A stretch of 64,000 bases of DNA, from assembly GCF_002286965.1 (NCBI RefSeq), contig NZ_NSKD01000005.1, positions 1 to 64,000 of the forward strand, read 5' to 3'. The notes beneath the pieces were generated by a model. That model was not told where the DNA came from and searched no databases. It worked only from the letters and a program-made list of their open reading frames with translations. Source of the stretch: Halovibrio salipaludis. GTDB lineage: Bacteria > Pseudomonadota > Gammaproteobacteria > Pseudomonadales > Oleiphilaceae. Position numbers and translations under genes: made by a program. The stretch's first letter is position 1; the number at the start of each line of letters is the position of its first letter. Below are positions 51,479-59,697 of the stretch, in pieces.

Positions 51479-52759
51479 ATGAGTTCAATCGCCAGGGACA
51501 GCGGCCGGGTACCCCCGGTCTGGGAACGTCTGCCACAGATCTTCGGCTACCCTTTCAAGACCGCCTGCCTGACCACGCTCGGGCTCGCCGCCATACTCTA
51601 CCTGATCGGGATGGTGGTTCCGCTTCTAGGCCTTATCCTGGTGATCGCCGCCTGGGTGGTGCTCTACAAATTCGCTTACGACGTGCTCGAGGCCACTGCC
51701 CGGGGCTGGATGGATCCACCCGAGATCCAGCGCAAGAGCAACAGCTGGGTGCTGGTGAAAACCTTCGTGCTCTTCGTGGTCCTGGGGTTCGCGGTTACCG
51801 GCATTGCGATTGTCACCGGCTCGCTGACCCTGGTCGCGGCGGCCGCCATTTTCATCGTGCTGGCGCTGCCGGCGGCCATCATCACCCTGGCCATGAGCAA
51901 CAGCCTGATGTCGGCACTCAACCCGGGCACCTGGGTCGGCATCATGCGCTCGGTGGGCTTTCCCTACTTCATCGCCTCGCTGCTGCTGTTCATGCTCTCG
52001 GTCAGTCAGGGCATGGCGGAATCCCTGGTGGCGGGCCTGTTCGGGCCCAGCCTGGCAGGCCATGTTGGCGTATTCCTGATTGGCGGCTACTTTCTCATCG
52101 CCTCCTTTCACCTGATGGGCTACCTGGTTTACCAGCACCATGACATGCTGGGCGTGGAACAGGAGGTCACCGCCGCTGACCGGGCCCGTGCCGCCAACCC
52201 GGATCTCAGCCCACTGCTCCAGGAGGTGGAAGGCCTGGTGGCGGAAGGCAGCGTGGACGAGGCGATTGAGCGCCTGCAGAAGGAGCTCCGCCAGAGCGGC
52301 CTCCAGCCGGAAGAGCACGAGCGCTACCGGAAACTGCTGCGGCTCCAGGGCCGCACGGATGAGCTGCTTGCCCACTCCCGGGAATACATCTCCACCCTTC
52401 TCTACGGGCTGGAACAGCCCAAGAAAGCCATGAGCATTGCCGAGGAAGCGCTGCGCGTCGACGCCAGCTTCCAGCCGGAGCACCCCAAACAGGTGCGCGA
52501 CCTGGCCCGCCTCGCGGACCAGTACGACCACCATGAACTGGTCATCCGCCTGACCAGCCCCTTTGGCAAGCAGAACCCGAAGCACCCCCACCTGCCGGAG
52601 AACTACTTCCTCGGCGCCAAGGCGCTGTTCGAGGGCCGGGGTGATGAACAGAAGGCACTCAAGATCCTCCGCCAGCTCCAGAAGCACTTCCCGGACCATG
52701 AACTGCGCGAACGGGTGGATGAACTGGCAGAGCGGGCGGAACGCATCGCGACAAGCTGA
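51479..52759 (+). CDS. DUF4013-like membrane protein with TPR-like tail
   Basis: A 426-residue protein. Residues 25-220 contain about six hydrophobic helices with internal similarity (PFKTACLTTLGLAAILYLIG, LVKTFVLFVVLGFAVTGIAI), resembling DUF4013 proteins; residues 235-420 are soluble TPR-like helices (SPLLQEVEGLVAEGSVDEAI, KALKILRQLQKHFPDHELRE). It is likely an inner-membrane scaffold. Start at 51479 after ggaggatcc. It converges with the rhomboid gene. Confidence 0.7.
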   Translation: MSSIARDSGRVPPVWERLPQIFGYPFKTACLTTLGLAAILYLIGMVVPLLGLILVIAAWVVLYKFAYDVLEATARGWMDPPEIQRKSNSWVLVKTFVLFVVLGFAVTGIAIVTGSLTLVAAAAIFIVLALPAAIITLAMSNSLMSALNPGTWVGIMRSVGFPYFIASLLLFMLSVSQGMAESLVAGLFGPSLAGHVGVFLIGGYFLIASFHLMGYLVYQHHDMLGVEQEVTAADRARAANPDLSPLLQEVEGLVAEGSVDEAIERLQKELRQSGLQPEEHERYRKLLRLQGRTDELLAHSREYISTLLYGLEQPKKAMSIAEEALRVDASFQPEHPKQVRDLARLADQYDHHELVIRLTSPFGKQNPKHPHLPENYFLGAKALFEGRGDEQKALKILRQLQKHFPDHELRERVDELAERAERIATS

Positions 52760-52779
52760 CACGCCCTGCCCGGGGCGGC

Positions 52780-54261
52780 TCAGTCCTGGATCTGGCGCAG
52801 CGCCCGCATCATGGCCGGATCGCTGGTCAGCCGCTGGACGGCGTCCATGTAGCGCTGTGCATCGTCGCTGCGGCCCTGGCGCCGCAGCTGCTGGGCGGCG
52901 ATCAGGCAGGCCCGGGGCAGTTCCTCCGGCGTCTTCTTCAGCCGCAGCAACCGGTCCAGTAACAACAGCCCCTCTTCCAGCGCCTCCCAGCGCAACAGGC
53001 GGCAGCACAGATCCGTGGCCTGGCTGGCCGTCAGCTTCAGGTTGGCGCGCTGGCGGTAATCCGCAAAGGTTTCCATGACCAGCGCACGCTCCTCGGCGCT
53101 ATCCCCGGGCAGGGCCAGGAGGCGGCCGGCGGCGTCGTGCAGGTCCGGGTCCTCTTTCTGGACCTTGCAGGCGTGATACCAGCTCTCCAGTACCGCGGTA
53201 TCGTCGGCGTTACGCTCCAGCAGGGGCCGGAGCCGGTGTTTGGCGCGCGTCACGTTCAGGGCCGCCAGGTCCTGCCGGGCCGCTTCCAGTGCCTCCCGGT
53301 CATCCTCACGATGGGACTCCTCCTGCAGGAACCCATCACGCTGCCACCCCAGGGCCCGCACACCAGCGGCAATCAGGGCGCCGGTGGCGATACCGCCCGC
53401 ATGGGCTTCATAGGCCACATTGCTGCCCTCCGCCAGCAGGAACTGCAGCAGCTCCCAGCCCAGCCATACCGGCAGAAGCACGATGGCGGGGGCGCGCACG
53501 TAATCGAAATAGACCCAGACCCAGTAGAAGAAGCGCACCCTGAGACGCCCGTAAAGAACCGTGAACAGCCCCATGAGCCCGGCAATGGCGCCCGAGGCCC
53601 CGAGCATGCCGGTTGGTGTACCCCAGTGGACCGCCAGGGACAGGGCCGAGCCTCCAAGCCCCGCTACCAGGTAGGCCGCCAGGAACAGGCCCGGCCCGAG
53701 CGCGCCTTCCACCAGAATGCCCAGCAGCAACAGGAACAGCATGTTGCCGACCAGGTGCCCCACACCTCCGTGCAGGAACATATGGCTGAGCAGCGTTACC
53801 GGCTCCACATCGTCATAGTGCATCATGTACTGGCGCGTAAAGCTCTGGTCCATGAGCCGTTCGAACTCGGCCCTGTCGGCCTGCCAGTCGGCATACCGGT
53901 CGCTGTCCGGGTCAATGATGTCACCGGACCTCAACGCCGGCAGGAAATCCGGATGGGATTCGACCATCCGTGAGCGGGCAAGCGCGATGCGCCGGGCTGC
54001 CACATCATTCTCCGCCGCCCTGTCGAGCCGTTCCATCTGGTTGCGGAATTCCATTTCATATCCGGGAACGAACTCCTCCAGCCAGGCCCACTCCCGCTCC
54101 TCGAGACCACTCTCCTGGTAATACGAGGCCGCCTGCTGCATGACTCTGGTGTCACCGCCTTGAAAGATCGCGAACACGACACCATTGAGAAGTACCAGCA
54201 ACAGGGTTACGAGCGGAAAGTTCTTCCGCGAGACAGCTTTATGGAGCGGAATGATCAGCAT
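52780..54261 (-). CDS. Rhomboid intramembrane protease with TPR-like C-terminus
   Basis: A 493-residue protein. The Ser-His dyad is GASGAIAGLMG (Ser) and AHAGGIATGAL (His); HMFLHGGVGHLVGNMLFLLL is the conserved loop/helix region with His and Asn. An extended N-terminal region between the first two helices (residues 30-150) is charged, and the C-terminal 180 residues are helical repeats (LLERNADDTAVLESWYHACK). It cleaves transmembrane substrates within the membrane. Start at the ATG at 54259-54261. Confidence 0.92.
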   Translation of the reverse strand: MLIIPLHKAVSRKNFPLVTLLLVLLNGVVFAIFQGGDTRVMQQAASYYQESGLEEREWAWLEEFVPGYEMEFRNQMERLDRAAENDVAARRIALARSRMVESHPDFLPALRSGDIIDPDSDRYADWQADRAEFERLMDQSFTRQYMMHYDDVEPVTLLSHMFLHGGVGHLVGNMLFLLLLGILVEGALGPGLFLAAYLVAGLGGSALSLAVHWGTPTGMLGASGAIAGLMGLFTVLYGRLRVRFFYWVWVYFDYVRAPAIVLLPVWLGWELLQFLLAEGSNVAYEAHAGGIATGALIAAGVRALGWQRDGFLQEESHREDDREALEAARQDLAALNVTRAKHRLRPLLERNADDTAVLESWYHACKVQKEDPDLHDAAGRLLALPGDSAEERALVMETFADYRQRANLKLTASQATDLCCRLLRWEALEEGLLLLDRLLRLKKTPEELPRACLIAAQQLRRQGRSDDAQRYMDAVQRLTSDPAMMRALRQIQD

Positions 54262-54414
54262 GGTTGGGCGTCCTTTTCTGTGTCCGGCTTCCTTTGGACC
54301 TGGGTCCGGGGAGAGCATAGCCCATTCGCCGCCCGTAGCCAGCCCCGATCCCAGCGATGGGATCTGTCCATCACCACAGCGTGATCACCCACACGAACAT
54401 ACAGGGGGAACCCC

Positions 54415-55095
54415 ATGAAGATCCTGATGGTCCTGACATCGCACAGCGAGATGGGCAACACCGGCCACAAGACCGGTTTCTGGCTGGAAGAGTTCACGGC
54501 ACCCTACTACGCATTCCGCGATGCCGGAGCCGAGGTGACACTGGCCAGCCCCGCAGGCGGTCAGCCTCCGGTTGACCCCAACAGCGAGGCGGACGATGCC
54601 CAGACCGAGACCACTCGCCGCTTCCAGACGGATGAGGACGCGAAAACAGCGCTCGCGACGACACAGAAACTCTCGGAGGTGTCGATCGACGGGTTCGATG
54701 CCGTCTTCTACCCCGGCGGCCACGGCCCGCTCTGGGACCTGGCGGAGGACGCCGACAGCATCCGTCTGATCGAGAACGCCGCCAGCCAGGACAAGGTGGT
54801 CGGTGCTGTCTGCCACGCCCCCGGTGTCTTCCGGCACGTGAAGGGTGCGAACGGCGAACCGCTGGTCAAGGGCCGCGAGGTAACCGGTTTCACCAATACC
54901 GAAGAGGAAGCGGTGGGTCTTTCCGGAGTCGTGCCCTTCCTGGTGGAGGACATGCTGGAGGCCAATGGCGCGGATTACCGCTGCGGGGATGACTGGAGTT
55001 CGTTCGTGGTCCGCGACGGCAGACTGGTAACCGGCCAGAATCCGGCCTCATCCGAGGAAACCGCGAAGGCGGTCCTGAATACCCTGAAGCAGTAA
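54415..55095 (+). CDS. DJ-1/PfpI family protein (Hsp31-like)
   Basis: A 226-residue class I amidotransferase-like protein. The nucleophile elbow is VGAVCHAPGVFRHV (Cys, His) and the acidic partner sits in FYPGGHGPLWDL. It resembles the Hsp31-like subgroup of glyoxalase III/deglycase or chaperone proteins that respond to stress. Substrate is not predictable. The ATG is at 54415 after agggggaacccc. Confidence 0.88.
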   Translation: MKILMVLTSHSEMGNTGHKTGFWLEEFTAPYYAFRDAGAEVTLASPAGGQPPVDPNSEADDAQTETTRRFQTDEDAKTALATTQKLSEVSIDGFDAVFYPGGHGPLWDLAEDADSIRLIENAASQDKVVGAVCHAPGVFRHVKGANGEPLVKGREVTGFTNTEEEAVGLSGVVPFLVEDMLEANGADYRCGDDWSSFVVRDGRLVTGQNPASSEETAKAVLNTLKQ

Positions 55096-55115
55096 CGGGC
55101 CCGTCTGGGCCCGTT
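55094..55115. terminator. Hairpin between convergent genes
   Basis: Perfect 9-base stem aacgggccc / gggcccgtt around a 4-base loop, overlapping the DJ-1 stop and 6 bases from the convergent lipoprotein gene. No T-run, so a strong pause or bidirectional terminator is plausible. Confidence 0.6.
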
Positions 55116-55120
55116 CAGGG

Positions 55121-55432
55121 TTACTGGGTGGTGTTGTAGACGTAGGAGTCGACCGTGCCGTCCTCGTTGAAACGCACCACCAGATCCGTGGTTTCCGCAT
55201 CACGGAAGGCGGACCAGCGGTACTTCGCGTAAGTCCAGGTCCGCTTGCCATCCTCGAGGCCAGTGCGCCACGGATCGCCGAACATGGCTTCAATGTCCGA
55301 GCGGGTCGTCTCGCCGACATTGATCTCTTCCACCTTGTGAGTCGCAAAGTCTTTGCCGACACTCGCGCAACCGGCAGCCGCGAGCATCACACCTGCCAGA
55401 AACACGCCTGCGAACTGCTTGCCTGTGCGCAT
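55121..55432 (-). CDS. BamE/SmpA-like small lipoprotein
   Basis: A 103-residue lipoprotein (LAAAGCASVG lipobox). The mature domain has INVGETTRSDIEAMFGDPWR then TWTYAKYRWSAF and DLVVRFNEDGTVDSY, the SmpA/OmlA fold found in BamE. Sequence differs from BamE proper, so it is a relative with unknown partner. Starts at the ATG at 55430-55432. Confidence 0.8.
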   Translation of the reverse strand: MRTGKQFAGVFLAGVMLAAAGCASVGKDFATHKVEEINVGETTRSDIEAMFGDPWRTGLEDGKRTWTYAKYRWSAFRDAETTDLVVRFNEDGTVDSYVYNTTQ

Positions 55433-55552
55433 TACACTACTCCCTTTACGGATGTCGCCCCCATCCTACCCAGAGCCTTCCAGCACTGAAAGTCACGATC
55501 AATTGCCGTTTATTCATTCCTCGACCACTTGCTTTGGACCGCCCTGCTGCCC

Positions 55553-55690
55553 TACATTGGTTGCGTTCCGCAGCGAGGGGAACTCCGGTGAGAATCCGGG
55601 GCTGTCGCGCAACGGTATGGTGGTTCCGCCACTAAGCCCGATTACCTCCTCGGAACAGAGACTGGAGCCTTCGCGTCAAGGGTGAAAGGT
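55553..55690 (+). promoter_or_regulatory. Cobalamin riboswitch
   Basis: The segment shows the conserved cobalamin-aptamer blocks in order: ggttgcgttccgcagcgag, ggggaactccggtgagaatc, ctgtcgcgcaacggta, the ggtggttccgccact hairpin corresponding to the GCCACT/B12-box region, and agcccgattacc, which matches the usual 3' block AGCCCGnAnACC. It senses adenosyl- or methylcobalamin and lowers expression of the downstream gene. It lies 100 bases before an unrecognised gene, with an SD-occluding hairpin between. Confidence 0.85.
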
Positions 55691-55750
55691 CGGAAAGGGC
55701 ACTGCACCACTACCATCCCGTGCCCCTACCCTCCGTTTCGACTCCGCGTT

Positions 55751-55790
55751 GGCTTCTCCAATAATCCTCTGAAAGACTCAAGGAGAAGCC
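55751..55790 (+). promoter_or_regulatory. Shine-Dalgarno-sequestering hairpin (expression platform)
   Basis: Perfect 9-base arms ggcttctcc (55751-55759) and ggagaagcc (55782-55790) around a 22-base loop. The right arm contains the aaggag Shine-Dalgarno (780-785) of the gene starting GTG at 55792. When this hairpin forms the ribosome site is hidden, which is the usual translational readout of cobalamin riboswitches. A second stem, gggcac (55697-55702) / gtgccc (55720-55725), lies between aptamer and hairpin. Confidence 0.75.
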
Positions 55791-55791
55791 C

Positions 55792-56229
55792 GTGTTGGAA
55801 GCTACCATCCATTCCAATCCCGAATCCGTTCATACCGCCGGTATGCACACCAGCGATGAAACCGGTGGCCTGGACACCCTTATCCTGCAGAGCAGGCTGA
55901 CCCGCAGCGCCCGGCGCCTTCTGGAAGCCATGGGTGTGCGCATCGAACCGGTGCGCTGGCACAGGGTGGCCGGGCCCGCTGTCTACAGGCTGGTCTGCGC
56001 CCAGCGGCGCCCCGTGCTCCACTGGCTGCCACCGGAGGCATCGGAGATGCTGATGGAGGACCTGCGCCGCGAGGAGGATGACCCGCGCACGCCGGAATGG
56101 GCCCATGACCTGCTGCGCCGCCAGCGTGCCGGCACCCTGCTGGACATGGATGACGGCATCGAGTTCGGGGACGACGGCATCGATGCCGGCCTTGTCCTGC
56201 ATGATCTGCTGCGCCATCCCGGCGCCTGA
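55792..56229 (+). CDS. Unrecognised 145-aa gene under a cobalamin riboswitch
   Basis: Start GTG at 55792 with aaggag 6 bases before it, inside the riboswitch expression hairpin. The protein is soluble, with no membrane or signal segment, a basic centre (RLTRSARRLLEAMGVRIEPV), a charged region (MEDLRREEDDPRTPEWAHDL) and an acidic C-terminus (LLDMDDGIEFGDDGIDAGLV). Its N-terminus holds His residues (ATIHSNPESVHTAGMH), possible metal/corrin ligands. It is not CbtA, CbtB, BtuB, MetE, NrdAB or any cobalamin-synthesis enzyme that I recognise. B12-dependent expression is predicted. Confidence 0.65.
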   Translation: MLEATIHSNPESVHTAGMHTSDETGGLDTLILQSRLTRSARRLLEAMGVRIEPVRWHRVAGPAVYRLVCAQRRPVLHWLPPEASEMLMEDLRREEDDPRTPEWAHDLLRRQRAGTLLDMDDGIEFGDDGIDAGLVLHDLLRHPGA

Positions 56230-56363
56230 ACCAGCCGCCGGCCCCTGCGCTACATTCCGTCACAGGGATGGTGACGATGCTCACACTCTGTAATCGGCGC
56301 TGACAGCCATTCGGGAGTAGGCTGAATTGAGGCTTGCGACCAAACCAACAGGGAGGTTTGGCA

Positions 56364-57992
56364 ATGGTAATGTCCGGCGGCTACCACGCCCAGTCCTCTC
56401 ATACCCTGATGCGGGTAGGACTGGGCTGTATCGTCCTGCTGCTGGTTCTGGCATTCGGGGCCGCCATGGCCCTGATCGAGTTCAAGACCGGGGTGCGCGC
56501 CTACGCGACCGGAGAAAGCCTCTGGTCCAAGGGGCGACAGGCCGCCGTCTACCACCTGAACCGCTATACAGAGACCAGCGACCCGGCACACCTGAAGCAT
56601 GCCCGCGAAGGCCTGGTGACGCCGCTTGCCTACCGCGAAGCACGCCGGGCGATGACAGCGACGCCCATGGAGGCCCAGCGCGCTGCCACGAAGTTCCGCG
56701 AAGGAGGCAGCCATGCCGATGACGTTCCACGCCTGATCAGCGTGTACCGCTACATGGGCTACTCCAGCCTGTTCCATTCCCCCCTGCAGATCTGGCGCGA
56801 TGCGGACCCGCATATCCTGCGCCTCGAGGAAATCCTTCAGTTGCTGTCCAACAACGAGCTCGACAGCGGCGAATACCCGAACCTCCGGGAAGAGATTGAC
56901 CGCATCAACCAGGAACTGGTGGCCATGGAGTCCGATTTCTCCGCGGATCTGGGCCGCATCGACCGGACCCTGAACGACCTTCTTCTGCTGACCGTAGCCA
57001 CGGTTCTGGCGCTGGCCGGCGTGCTGGTGACAACGCTGTTCATCAGCGCCGCAAGACGCATGGCCCGCACCGAGGATGAACTGCGCACCACACTGGAGCA
57101 TGCCGCCGTGGGCATGGCCCGGCTTTCGCTTTCCGGCATCATCCGCTCGGCCAACCAGCGCTTCGCCCAGACCCTGGGCTACCCCCGGGATGCACTGGAA
57201 GGCATGCAGCTGGACCAGCTTCTGCTGCTCAATGAAGGCGAAACCGGCCTGGATATGCCCAGCATGCGCCACAGGGTACTGCGCCACGGCACATGGACTC
57301 TGACCCGCGATGAACCCTGGACCCGGGAGGACGGGACGCCGCTCTGGCTGGAGTTCACCTTCAGCGCGGTACGCGACCACCGGGGCCGTATCGCCGATTA
57401 CATCGTGGTGGTGGACGACATTTCCCACCACCGGAGCCAGGTGGAAAAGCTCAGCTATGAGGCCAGCCACGACCCACTGACAGGGGCCATCAACCGCCGG
57501 GAATTCCTCAACCGTCTGGCCATCTGCCTGGAGAACACCGGTTACGAACGCAGTCGTCATGCCCTGTGTTTTGTGGACCTGGACTATTTCAAGGAGATCA
57601 ATGACACCCACGGCCACCAGGCCGGGGATGACTGTCTCGTCCAGCTGTGCCGGATCATCCGCGCCCAGCTGCGCGAAGGCGATATCCTCGCCCGCCTGGG
57701 TGGCGATGAGTTTGCCCTCATCTTCACCTACTGCCCCGTGGATGTGGCCGAACGCCTCGCCGAGGAACTGCGGCAACGGATCGCGGATCATGTCTTCAGT
57801 TCCGGCAGTATCACTTTCAGGCTGAGCGCTTCCATCGGCGTTACCGAGATCCGCAGTCATCACGGGGATCCGGAATCCGTCATGGAGGCCGCCGACCGGG
57901 CCTGCTACGGCGCCAAGGAGCACGGACGCAATCACGTCTACGTGGTCAGCCTGGATGAATCGGAGGCCGGAAGCGCACACGGCAGCACTTGA
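56364..57992 (+). CDS. Membrane PAS-GGDEF diguanylate cyclase
   Basis: A 542-residue protein: membrane helix (IVLLLVLAFGAAMALIEF), a periplasmic domain of about 180 residues, a second helix (LLTVATVLALAGVLVTTLF), PAS domain (TLEHAAVGMARLSLSGIIRS), and GGDEF with DPLTGAINRREFLNRL, CFVDLDYFKEINDTHGH and RLGGDEFAL, plus an REGD I-site. It makes c-di-GMP, probably tuned by a periplasmic signal. No EAL domain. Start at the ATG at 56364 after gggaggtttggca, 134 bases after the riboswitch-controlled gene. Confidence 0.92.
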   Translation: MVMSGGYHAQSSHTLMRVGLGCIVLLLVLAFGAAMALIEFKTGVRAYATGESLWSKGRQAAVYHLNRYTETSDPAHLKHAREGLVTPLAYREARRAMTATPMEAQRAATKFREGGSHADDVPRLISVYRYMGYSSLFHSPLQIWRDADPHILRLEEILQLLSNNELDSGEYPNLREEIDRINQELVAMESDFSADLGRIDRTLNDLLLLTVATVLALAGVLVTTLFISAARRMARTEDELRTTLEHAAVGMARLSLSGIIRSANQRFAQTLGYPRDALEGMQLDQLLLLNEGETGLDMPSMRHRVLRHGTWTLTRDEPWTREDGTPLWLEFTFSAVRDHRGRIADYIVVVDDISHHRSQVEKLSYEASHDPLTGAINRREFLNRLAICLENTGYERSRHALCFVDLDYFKEINDTHGHQAGDDCLVQLCRIIRAQLREGDILARLGGDEFALIFTYCPVDVAERLAEELRQRIADHVFSSGSITFRLSASIGVTEIRSHHGDPESVMEAADRACYGAKEHGRNHVYVVSLDESEAGSAHGST

Positions 57993-58024
57993 ACGCCACA
58001 GACCAATCAGGGAGAGTGTGCGTC

Positions 58025-58669
58025 ATGACTCTGGACGCACAGCTTGTAGACACAGCCCGGGCAATGAACGCCACGGGCCTCAATCAGGGCCGGTCCGGCA
58101 ATGTCAGCGCCCGTTGCGGCGATGGCATGCTGATCACGGCCTCCGGATGCCATTTTGACGACATCACGCCCAAACACCTGGTGGAAACCGACCTGGATGG
58201 CCACTGGCGCGGCCCTCTCAAACCCTCCAGCGAGGCCTCCTTCCATGCCGCCATCTACCGCCAGCGCCCGGATGCCGGTGCCGTTATCCATGTGCACTCC
58301 CCCTGGGCCATGAGCCTGGCCTGTCTGCACCGCCGCATTCCCCCCTTCCATTACATGGTTGCGGTGGCCGGTGGCACGGACATCCCCTGCATCCCCTACG
58401 CCACCTTCGGCACAGAAGAGCTGGCGCAGCACGTGGCCCAGGGGCTCGCGGACCGTGATGCCTGCCTGATGGCCAACCATGGGCAGGTGGCACTGGCGGA
58501 CACACCAGCCGCGGCACTGGAGTTGGCGCAGGAGGTGGAGCACCTGGCCCGCAGCTACGGGCAGCTCCTGCCCATCGGCGAACCGGTGCTTCTGGATGAT
58601 GATCGGATGGCGGAGGTTCTGGGCCGGTTTAGCAGCTATCGCCGCAACGCCCAGACCACCGGAACCTAA
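58025..58669 (+). CDS. Class II aldolase/adducin family protein
   Basis: A 214-residue FucA-like aldolase: SGNVSARCGDGMLITASG, KPSSEASFHAAIYRQRPDAG (metal/Glu region), IHVHSPWAMSLA (zinc His pair) and ANHGQVALA (third His). Cytosolic, zinc-dependent; sugar-phosphate substrate unknown. The ATG at 58025 is chosen after cagggagagtgtgc. It converges with the proline-racemase-like gene, overlapping by 4 bases. Confidence 0.9.
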   Translation: MTLDAQLVDTARAMNATGLNQGRSGNVSARCGDGMLITASGCHFDDITPKHLVETDLDGHWRGPLKPSSEASFHAAIYRQRPDAGAVIHVHSPWAMSLACLHRRIPPFHYMVAVAGGTDIPCIPYATFGTEELAQHVAQGLADRDACLMANHGQVALADTPAAALELAQEVEHLARSYGQLLPIGEPVLLDDDRMAEVLGRFSSYRRNAQTTGT

Positions 58670-59697
58670 GACGACACAATGTGCTGCAGCCCGCTGCACT
58701 CGACCATGGGGTCATCACAGTTCACCACGATGTCCGAGTGCGCCAGCACGTAGCTCTTGCCGGTGATGGTGTTCTCCACCACCTGGTGCGGGCCTTCCTG
58801 GTGGACGCCGGTGAAACTGCCGATGAAACCGGTCTCACGCAGGGAGATGGTCTCCAGCCGATCCCCGGGCTGGATGCGGCCTTCGTAGTTCATCAGTGCC
58901 AGGCGCGCGGACGTCCCGGTCCCCGTGGTGCTGCGACAGATCACTCCCGGATGCACATAGGTGGTGGAGCGGGAGCGGTAGAAATTGTCCGCCACCTGCT
59001 CCACCGGACCCATGAAGTGCAGGAACGGCAACGGTCCCACGTCCCCGAGGGTGTAATGGGAAAAGCCCCGCTCCGCCTGGATGGCCTCGACGATGCGATG
59101 GGCGCAGTCCGAGAGGTCATCCTCTTCATCCAGTGTCAGGTCAAAGCCCAGGTCGGTGGCGTCCACCAGCGCATAGAAACCGCCACTGTAGGCCACGCTG
59201 TAGGTGACGTCGCCCAGTGACGGCACATGGATGGTATGACGGTAGCTGTCGATGTAGCTGGGCAGCCCCTCACAGGTAATGGCCTCGACCACACCGTTCT
59301 CCACCCGGGCTTCCACCTGGACCAGGCCCGCCGGCGCCTCCAGCTGGAACCGCTGGGTGCCCTCCTGCTTGGGAACGATCCCCTGCTCGAGCACGGCGGT
59401 GGCGGTGCAGATGGTGTTGGAGCCGGAGTAGATGGGGTAGCCCATTACCTCCATGATGATGTAGCCGGCCGCTGCCTGCGGGTCCGTCGGCGGAACCAGC
59501 AGGTCCACGGACATCTCAGGGATCCCGTAGGGCTCGAACAGCAGCAGCTTGCGCAGGCCGTCCGCGTCCCGTTGCAGGTATTCCATCTGCTCGCGCACGG
59601 TACTGCCGGGCAGTGGCGCGATACCACCGGTCACGATCCGGCTTACGTCCCCACCGGCATGGGTGTCCATCAACCGCAGGGTCAGGTCATTGCTCAT
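58666..59697 (-). CDS. Proline racemase family protein with Ser/Thr in place of catalytic Cys
   Basis: A 343-residue protein with the DapF-like double fold. The first catalytic block, MCGHGT in racemases, reads PIYSGSNTICTA here, with Ser in place of Cys. The second, SPCGTGT, reads RSTTGTGTSARLA, with Thr in place of Cys. Racemization needs two thiols, so this is likely a dehydratase or another activity; the Cys-to-Thr change is known in trans-3-hydroxyproline dehydratases. It overlaps the MDR gene by 4 bases, suggesting one operon. Substrate unknown. Confidence 0.8.
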   Translation of the reverse strand: MSNDLTLRLMDTHAGGDVSRIVTGGIAPLPGSTVREQMEYLQRDADGLRKLLLFEPYGIPEMSVDLLVPPTDPQAAAGYIIMEVMGYPIYSGSNTICTATAVLEQGIVPKQEGTQRFQLEAPAGLVQVEARVENGVVEAITCEGLPSYIDSYRHTIHVPSLGDVTYSVAYSGGFYALVDATDLGFDLTLDEEDDLSDCAHRIVEAIQAERGFSHYTLGDVGPLPFLHFMGPVEQVADNFYRSRSTTYVHPGVICRSTTGTGTSARLALMNYEGRIQPGDRLETISLRETGFIGSFTGVHQEGPHQVVENTITGKSYVLAHSDIVVNCDDPMVECSGLQHIVSS

